From: CAKUFA01 sp963656345
Lineage (GTDB): Bacteria; Bacillota; Clostridia; Christensenellales; Aristaeellaceae
Direction: 5' to 3'
NCBI GenBank assembly: GCA_963656345.1
Contig: CAVKHY010000082.1
Coordinates: 1-10,473, forward strand
Length of the DNA: 10,473 bases
Shown here piece by piece: positions 5,616-10,473 of this stretch. Below the pieces are notes generated by a model that was given only the letters and a program-made list of their open reading frames with translations, was not told the origin of the DNA and made no database searches. The translations under genes were made by a program, and so were the position numbers. Each line of letters begins with the position of its first letter. Position 1 is the stretch's first letter.

Positions 5616-6794
5616 ATGAAGAAACTAGCTGCACTTGTCCTTGCGATTGTTCTGGCACTGAGCTGCCTCTCCTTCGCATCTGCTGAAGAAACCGTTAAGA
5701 TCGGCGTGTTTGAGCCCTCCTCCGGCGATAATGGTGCCGGCGGCAAGCAGGAAGTGCTGGGCATCGAGTATGCTCACTCCCTGACGCCTACAGTCGAAAT
5801 CGGCGGCAAGACCTATAATGTGGAGCTGGTCATTGTTGATAACCAGTCTGCAACGGACAAGGCTGTGACCGCTGCCCAGTCTTTGGTTTCCTCCGGTGTG
5901 TCCATCGTCCTTGGTTCTTATGGTTCCGGTGCCTCCATGGCAGGCGGCGACGTGTTTGCAGCTGCTGAGGTTCCCGCCATCGGCGTGAGCTGCACCAACC
6001 CCAACGTTACCCTGCTGTGCGATTATTACTGGCGTGTTTGCTTCCTGGATCCCTTCCAGGGCAGCGTAATGGCTAACTTCGCCTATGACAAGGGCTGCAA
6101 GAAGGCTTATGTGCTCTCCATGCTCGGTGAGGACTATGGCAATGGTCTGGCACACTACTTTGTCGAAGCCTTCAAGGCGCTGGGTTGCGAAGTTGTTGAG
6201 GACACCTTCCCCGAAGGCACCAGCGACTTCTCCGCTTACCTGAACAACGCTGTGAACGCCGGCTGCGACGTGATCTTCGCTCCCTGCGCCACCACCTACG
6301 CTTCCCTGATCATCGACCAGGCCGCTTCTCAGGGCGTTTCCTTCCCGCTGATGGCCGGCGACACTTGGGAATCCTCTGTTATCCTGGACGCTGCCAAGGG
6401 CAAGGATGTTGACGTGTATGTGTCCACCTTCTTTGCTGAAGACGAGACCAATGCCGCTGCCGTGGAGTTTGTTTCCGGCTTCAAGGCATGGCTGAACGCC
6501 AACCCCGACAAGCTGACCAACAACGGCGGCAATGACATCGTGGCTGCTGTTTCCGTGTTGGGCTTCGACGCTTACAACGTGGCCATCGAGGCACTGAAGG
6601 CTGCCGGTTCCACCGAACCCTCTGCCGTGGCCGCTGCTCTTCCTTCCGTCACCTACACCGGTGTGACCGGCGCCATCTCCTTTGACGAAAACGGCGACGC
6701 CAACAAGGACATGGCCTACATCAAGAAGGCCAACACTGAGACCGGCGAGTTCGACTTCGAAAAGACCCAGTCGGTGGCAGGCCTCGCTGAGTAA
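5616..6794 (+). CDS. ABC transporter substrate-binding protein, branched-chain amino acid (LivJ/HAAT) type
   Basis: The 392-residue product has a signal peptide (MKKLAALVLAIVLAL, cut ASA23-E24; no good lipobox). A Peripla_BP_6 type I binding fold follows: TVKIGVFEPSSGDNG (26-40) as first strand and loop, VELVIVDNQSATDKAV (69-84), LGSYGSGASMAGGDVFAAAEVPAIG (99-123), CTNPNVT (126-132), a hinge region near YVLSMLGEDYGNG (165-177), and GDTWES (248-253). This matches LivJ architecture, but the ligand cannot be read from sequence; the family also binds amides, short carboxylates and aromatic acids. AGGAGG sits 9 nt before the ATG. Codon use is strongly biased (CTG, AAG, GAC) as in highly expressed genes. 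It heads the operon with two permeases and two ATPases, separated from them by a terminator-like hairpin. Confidence 0.93.
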   Translation: MKKLAALVLAIVLALSCLSFASAEETVKIGVFEPSSGDNGAGGKQEVLGIEYAHSLTPTVEIGGKTYNVELVIVDNQSATDKAVTAAQSLVSSGVSIVLGSYGSGASMAGGDVFAAAEVPAIGVSCTNPNVTLLCDYYWRVCFLDPFQGSVMANFAYDKGCKKAYVLSMLGEDYGNGLAHYFVEAFKALGCEVVEDTFPEGTSDFSAYLNNAVNAGCDVIFAPCATTYASLIIDQAASQGVSFPLMAGDTWESSVILDAAKGKDVDVYVSTFFAEDETNAAAVEFVSGFKAWLNANPDKLTNNGGNDIVAAVSVLGFDAYNVAIEALKAAGSTEPSAVAAALPSVTYTGVTGAISFDENGDANKDMAYIKKANTETGEFDFEKTQSVAGLAE

Positions 6795-6817
6795 TCCGCT
6801 TTTCCTGTGAGTCAAGC

Positions 6818-6860
6818 AGCGAACCCGTGCCCGTGAAAGCGCGGGTTCGCTTTCTTGTTT
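6818..6860 (+). terminator. Intra-operon terminator/attenuator after the LivJ-type gene
   Basis: AGCGAACCCGTGC (6818-6830) pairs with GCGCGGGTTCGCT (6839-6851): 13 pairs with one G-T, over an 8-nt loop. TTTCTTGTTTT follows at about 6851-6861. The T-tract is interrupted, so partial read-through into the permease gene 35 bp downstream is likely. This would give more binding protein than membrane complex. Confidence 0.8.
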
Positions 6861-6895
6861 TCACCGCATATCCATTGCCAATGGAGGAATGACGA

Positions 6896-7774
6896 ATGTT
6901 CGACATGCTGCTCCCCTATCTGCTGGCCGGCATATCCGTCGGCGGACAGTATGCGCTGATTGCTGTAGGCTATACCATGGTCTACGGCATTCTGCGGTTA
7001 ATCAACTTTGCCCACGGCGATATTTTCACTGCAGCCGGCTTCTTCATGGTGTATTTGGTAGCCGCTCTGCCCCTTAGCATTTCCGTTCCTCTGGTGATTA
7101 TTCTGACGGTCATATTGGGATTCCTGGTGGAGCGGGTGGCCTACAAGCCCCTGCGTACTGCCCCTCGTATGTCCATTATGATTTCTGCCATCGGCACTTC
7201 CTACCTGCTGCAGAACCTGATGTGGTACGTAACCGGCGGTCTGGCCAAGCAGTACCCTGTGCTGCCTTGGATCTCGGACACGGTGCGTATCGGTTCTGCC
7301 AGCACCAAGGTTGTTACTCTTGTGACCCCTGTGCTGACCGTGCTGCTGGTGGTCGCTTTGGTGCTGCTGATTAATCACACCAAAGTGGGTATGGCTATGC
7401 GAGCCGTTTCCAGAGACTTTGAAACTTCCCAGCTCATGGGCATCAAAATCAACAACGTGATTTCTGCTACCTTTATTCTCGGCTCTGCCCTGGCAGCCGT
7501 TGGATCCATGCTTTACTTCACCAACTATTCCACCGTCACGCCTACCGTCGGCGCCATGCCCGGCCTGAAGGCCTTTGTGGCAGCTGTGTTCGGTGGTATC
7601 GGTTCCATTCCCGGTGCCGTCATCGGTGCGTTTATCATCGGCATTTGTGAAAACCTGATGAAGGCTGCAGGCTACACCGCCTTCTCTGATGCCTTCACTT
7701 TCGCATTGCTGATCATCATCCTGATCTTCAAGCCTAACGGTCTGTTTGGCGAAAAGACAGCAGAGAAGGTTTGA
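6896..7774 (+). CDS. livH: Branched-chain amino acid-type ABC transporter permease LivH
   Basis: The 292-residue polytopic membrane protein is one half of the heterodimeric channel. LivH hallmarks are present: GYTMVYGILRLINFAHGD (25-42) in the first helices, ERVAYKPLR (79-87), the ATPase-docking loop AMRAVSRDFETSQLMGI (167-183), and GLKAFVAAVFGGIGSIPGAVIG (223-244). It ends with a hydrophobic helix and the typical FKPNGLFG (278-285). Length is normal. GGAGG (6883-6887) is 8 nt before the ATG. An alternative ATG at 6889 belongs to another, short frame. The gene follows the intra-operon hairpin and leads into the LivM gene 10 bp downstream. The symbol reflects family, not proven substrate. Confidence 0.93.
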   Translation: MFDMLLPYLLAGISVGGQYALIAVGYTMVYGILRLINFAHGDIFTAAGFFMVYLVAALPLSISVPLVIILTVILGFLVERVAYKPLRTAPRMSIMISAIGTSYLLQNLMWYVTGGLAKQYPVLPWISDTVRIGSASTKVVTLVTPVLTVLLVVALVLLINHTKVGMAMRAVSRDFETSQLMGIKINNVISATFILGSALAAVGSMLYFTNYSTVTPTVGAMPGLKAFVAAVFGGIGSIPGAVIGAFIIGICENLMKAAGYTAFSDAFTFALLIIILIFKPNGLFGEKTAEKV

Positions 7775-7784
7775 GGTGATACGA

Positions 7785-8867
7785 ATGAAGAAACAACCTT
7801 TGTGGAAAACCCTTTGCTGCGTTGCCGGAGTTGCGATCATCTTCTTCCTGGCCTGGCTGGCTGAGGAAACCCAGGGTGCCAGCTCCATGCTGGTTACGGT
7901 GTTGAAGAAGGGCGCCGTTTACGCCCTGATTGCCGTATCCATGAACCTGTTGAACGGCTTTACCGGTCTGTTCTCCCTGGGACAGGCAGGCTTCATGCTG
8001 GTAGGCGCATATACCTATGCCGTGCTCACCATCCCCCTTGCCAAGCGGCAAGCCGTGTATCAGTACTATGCCGGCGGCTGCATTACGGTGGAGATCAACT
8101 TCATTGTTGCCCTGGTGCTGGCCGGCGTTGTAGCCGCCATCTTCGCTGCGTTGATCGGTTTGCCCGTGCTGCGACTGAAGAGCGATTACTTGGCCATTGC
8201 GACCCTGGGCTTTGCGGAAATCATCCGTGCCATTGTCCAATGGGACAGCCTCGGACCCATCACCAACGGTTCGAATCTGCTGAAAACCTATCCCACCTTC
8301 AAGACGGTGATGAGCGGCAGCACGGTTCTGTTCCCCTTCATTGTATCAGGCATATGTATCGGCATCATTCTGCTGCTGATCAATTCCACCTACGGCCGTG
8401 CCTTCAAGGCCATTCGTGATGATGAAATTGCCGCCGAGGCCATGGGCATCAACCTGTTTCATCACAAGCAAATGTCCTTTGTCATCAGTTCCTTCTTCGC
8501 AGGCGTAGGCGGTGCGCTGCTGGCCATGTATCAAGGTTCTCTACAGGCCAACGCCTTCAAGTCCTCCATGACCTATGAGATTCTGCTGATTGTGGTCATT
8601 GGCGGTATGGGCAGCGTGTCCGGCAGTGTCATTGCTTCCTTCCTGTTTATTGCGTGCAGTGAATGGTGGCTCCGCTTCCTGGACAATACGACCTATATCA
8701 ACGACTTCCAGGTTCCCCTGCTGGGCTCCGGTTTCCGCATGGTGGTGTTCTCCGTTGTGATCATGATCGTAGTACTGTTCTTCCGCCAAGGCTTGATGGG
8801 CGACAGAGAGCTTTGGAACCTGAAGATCCCCAAGCGTAAGGCAAAGCAGGAGGTGACGAAGGCATGA
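7785..8867 (+). CDS. livM: Branched-chain amino acid-type ABC transporter permease LivM
   Basis: The 360-residue polytopic protein is the second channel subunit. Family marks: LLNGFTGLFSLGQAGFMLVGAYTYA (55-79), LPVLRLKSDYLAIATLGFAEIIR (126-148), the docking loop GRAFKAIRDDEIAAEAMGIN (204-223), GGMGSVSGSVIASF (273-286), and FFRQGLMG (332-339). The loop GPITNGSNLLKTYPTF (157-172) replaces the usual TGGSNGL-GIP wording, a possible substrate-linked difference. The frame extends upstream to a TTG at 7746 inside the preceding gene, but the ATG at 7785 follows a near-perfect GAGGTGAT (7773-7780) and is the better start. A lysine-rich tail ends at the next gene, whose ATG overlaps this stop (ATGA). 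Confidence 0.92.
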   Translation: MKKQPLWKTLCCVAGVAIIFFLAWLAEETQGASSMLVTVLKKGAVYALIAVSMNLLNGFTGLFSLGQAGFMLVGAYTYAVLTIPLAKRQAVYQYYAGGCITVEINFIVALVLAGVVAAIFAALIGLPVLRLKSDYLAIATLGFAEIIRAIVQWDSLGPITNGSNLLKTYPTFKTVMSGSTVLFPFIVSGICIGIILLLINSTYGRAFKAIRDDEIAAEAMGINLFHHKQMSFVISSFFAGVGGALLAMYQGSLQANAFKSSMTYEILLIVVIGGMGSVSGSVIASFLFIACSEWWLRFLDNTTYINDFQVPLLGSGFRMVVFSVVIMIVVLFFRQGLMGDRELWNLKIPKRKAKQEVTKA

Positions 8868-9703
8868 GCAGCGTATTGCGTGTAGAAAACGTCACCATGC
8901 AGTTCGGCGGCGTGGTTGCCATCAATGACCTTTCCATGGAGGCCAATGAAGGGGAAATCGTGGCACTGATCGGCCCCAATGGTGCCGGCAAAACCACTGC
9001 CTTTAACTGCATCACCGGCGTTTATGAGCCCACCAACGGTGCGGTTTACTTTCAGGATAAGCCCATTGCCATGAATCATCCCTCCGGCAAAATGAAGCGG
9101 GAGTATGCCGGTGAAAAGGGCGATATGTATCTGGGCAAGCACATCCGCATGACGCCGGACAAGATCACGGCATTAGGCATTGCCCGTACCTTTCAGAATA
9201 TCCGACTGTTCAAATCCCAAACCGCTTTTGAAAATGTGCTGATTGCCACCCACTTGCGGCGCACCAGCAACGTGTTTTCTGCCACCTTCCGTCTGAACTA
9301 CAAGGAAGAAGCAGCCATGCGCAAGCATGCCATGGAACTGCTGGATGTGGTGGGTCTGGCCGACCTGGCAGAGGAGAAAGCTACTTCCCTCCCCTACGGC
9401 AAGCAGCGCCGTTTGGAAATTGCCCGTGCTCTGGCAACCCAGCCCAAGCTGCTGCTGCTGGACGAGCCTGCCGCCGGCATGAATCCTCAGGAAACAGAGG
9501 AATTGGGTGCCTTCATCCGCTCCATTAAGGATCAGTTTGGATTAACCATTTTCATGATTGAGCACCACATGAACCTGGTCATGGATATTTCCGACCGAAT
9601 TTACGTGATTGACTTCGGCAAGCTGATTGCCAAGGGAACCCCTGCGGAAGTGCGGGATAATCCTGCGGTGATTGCGGCCTATCTGGGGGTGGATGAAGAA
9701 TGA
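8864..9703 (+). CDS. livG: Branched-chain amino acid-type ABC transporter ATP-binding protein LivG
   Basis: The 279-residue ATPase has Walker A GPNGAGKTT (37-45), Q-loop Q111 in ARTFQNIRLF, the LivG form of the signature LPYGKQRRLEIARAL (176-190) instead of LSGGQ, Walker B LLLLDEPAAGMNP (196-208), and H-loop H234 in MIEHHMNLVM. The C-terminus GTPAEVRDNPAVIAAYLG is typical of LivG. It is about 25 residues longer than a usual LivG: the extra lies at about 70-98 (basic, rich in K, R, M and G) between the Walker A subdomain and the Q-loop. AGGAGGTGA (8848-8856) lies upstream inside the LivM gene, and the ATG overlaps the LivM stop by 4 bp, implying coupled translation. Confidence 0.93.
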   Translation: MSSVLRVENVTMQFGGVVAINDLSMEANEGEIVALIGPNGAGKTTAFNCITGVYEPTNGAVYFQDKPIAMNHPSGKMKREYAGEKGDMYLGKHIRMTPDKITALGIARTFQNIRLFKSQTAFENVLIATHLRRTSNVFSATFRLNYKEEAAMRKHAMELLDVVGLADLAEEKATSLPYGKQRRLEIARALATQPKLLLLDEPAAGMNPQETEELGAFIRSIKDQFGLTIFMIEHHMNLVMDISDRIYVIDFGKLIAKGTPAEVRDNPAVIAAYLGVDEE

Positions 9704-10413
9704 GTCTGCTGAAAGTAACGGATCTTCACGTGAACTACGGCGGCATCGATGCTTTGCGCGGCATTTCCTTTGAGGTGGAAGAAGGGGAAATCGTTACCTT
9801 GATCGGCGCCAATGGTGCCGGTAAGTCCACCACATTGCGCACCATCTGCGGCCTGGTTCGTTCCAGTGCGGGACGCATTGTATACGACGGTCGTGACATT
9901 ACCAGCCAAAGCACCCAGCGGATCGTAGCCGAAGGCATCGCCTTGGTGCCGGAAGGTCGCCGGGTTTTTGACAACCTGACCGTGAAGGAGAACCTGCAAA
10001 TTGGTGCTTACCTGCGCAAGGATAAAAACAGCATTGAATCCGACATTGAGCATGTCTACACCCTCTTTCCCCGGCTGAAGGAAAGAAACTGGCAGAAGGC
10101 CGGCACCCTTTCCGGCGGCGAACAGCAGATGTTGGCCGTAGGCCGTGCCATGATGACCAGACCTCGGATTCTGATGATGGATGAGCCTTCCCTGGGACTT
10201 GCCCCCCTGATCGTGAAGGACATTTTCTCCATCATTCGTCAGCTGAACCAGACCGGCATGACCATCCTGCTGATTGAGCAGAACGCCAATGCTGCTCTGC
10301 GCTGCGCTCACCATGCCTACGTGCTGGAGACCGGACGCATTACCATGTCCGGCACAGGCGAAGAGCTTTTGGCAGACAAGCGTGTGCAGGATGCCTACCT
10401 GGGCACCAAATAA
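9700..10413 (+). CDS. livF: Branched-chain amino acid-type ABC transporter ATP-binding protein LivF
   Basis: The 237-residue ATPase is the partner of LivG. It has Walker A GANGAGKST (36-44), the LivF hallmark VPEGRRVFDNLTVKENL (83-99), signature LSGGEQQ (137-143), Walker B RILMMDEPSLGLAP (156-169), and EQNANAAL (193-200), where Q194 takes the place of the H-loop histidine as is normal for LivF. It ends AYLGTK at the usual length. Its ATG overlaps the LivG stop by 4 bp. The local ribosome site is weak (GGGGGTGG), so translation is probably coupled to LivG. Its stop is only 6 bp from the end of an antisense group II intron, and no operon terminator is visible between them. Confidence 0.94.
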   Translation: MSLLKVTDLHVNYGGIDALRGISFEVEEGEIVTLIGANGAGKSTTLRTICGLVRSSAGRIVYDGRDITSQSTQRIVAEGIALVPEGRRVFDNLTVKENLQIGAYLRKDKNSIESDIEHVYTLFPRLKERNWQKAGTLSGGEQQMLAVGRAMMTRPRILMMDEPSLGLAPLIVKDIFSIIRQLNQTGMTILLIEQNANAALRCAHHAYVLETGRITMSGTGEELLADKRVQDAYLGTK

Positions 10414-10419
10414 ACATCA

Positions 10420-10473
10420 ATCGAGTAGGAGGGAGTGACTAACTCCCGACCTCTCACCGCACCGTGCGTACCG
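10420..10473 (-). mobile_element. Group IIC intron, 3' end: domain V 3' strand and domain VI (partial)
   Basis: Read on the minus strand from 10473, CGGTACGCACGGTG is the 3' strand of catalytic domain V. GGTGAGAGG then leads to domain VI, a hairpin GGGAGT/ACTCCC (10447-10442 and 10436-10431), followed by CTCCTACTCGAT ending near 10420. The CCTAC stretch holds the expected branch-point adenosine, and the final AT fits the group II AY 3' end. This closely resembles my recollection of the Oceanobacillus iheyensis IIC intron 3' end. The intron body and reverse transcriptase lie beyond the right edge. It is antisense to the Liv operon. Confidence 0.8.

Noticed and set aside
5625..6815. A 396-codon minus-strand frame opposite the LivJ-type gene
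   Set aside because: Its length comes from strong codon bias of the sense gene; the translation has no recognisable motif or ribosome site.
7746..7784. Upstream TTG start extending LivM by 13 residues
   Set aside because: It lies inside LivH without a ribosome site; GAGGTGAT precedes the ATG at 7785.

Overview
The window looks like a piece of a mid-GC anaerobic Firmicute, probably Clostridia. This rests on strong AGGAGG-type ribosome binding sites, substrate-binding proteins with short AFA/ASA-Glu signal peptidase I ends (a style I associate with Christensenellales-like gut Clostridia), a covalent-flavin reductase of the kind common in gut anaerobes, and group IIC intron ends. The taxonomic guess is low-confidence inference.

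Layout, left to right. Positions 1-56 carry the 5' end of a bacterial group IIC intron on the minus strand. It starts directly after the T-tract of an intrinsic terminator (57-102), which closes a minus-strand gene (123-1919) for a secreted flavin reductase with an FMN-binding domain plus a FAD-binding fumarate-reductase-like domain. An AraC-family regulator (2033-2893) is divergent to it. The gap between them holds a 7-bp direct repeat at 20-bp spacing, the usual geometry of an AraC-type operator. Next is a polar-amino-acid-type ABC importer: binding protein (3018-3791), permease (3882-4568), ATPase (4580-5371). Its promoter carries a palindromic operator candidate. A 244-bp regulatory gap rich in TTGCAT repeats follows, then a complete branched-chain-amino-acid-type (Liv/HAAT) importer: binding protein (5616-6794), two permeases (6896-7774, 7785-8867), two ATPases (8864-9703, 9700-10413). 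The last three genes overlap by ATGA junctions. Positions 10420-10473 carry the 3' end of a group IIC intron, again minus strand, starting six bases after the last stop codon.

How the parts may work together. The reductase would act outside the membrane as a terminal reductase for an unknown unsaturated organic acceptor. It needs an ApbE flavin transferase and a membrane electron donor, neither of which is in the window. The AraC protein is placed to activate the reductase and restrain itself. The two ABC importers are separate transcription units with different cis motifs, so a shared substrate is only a possibility. In both, a strong hairpin separates the binding-protein gene from the permease gene, which would give excess binding protein.

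I see no clearly new multi-gene system. The points most worth following are the reductase lacking the usual fumarate-reductase active-site residues, the amino-acid-type binding protein lacking the usual carboxylate-binding arginine, the operator candidates, and the two intron ends. The two intron stubs are about 55 bases each, which suggests the window is a whole assembly contig broken at a multicopy intron.
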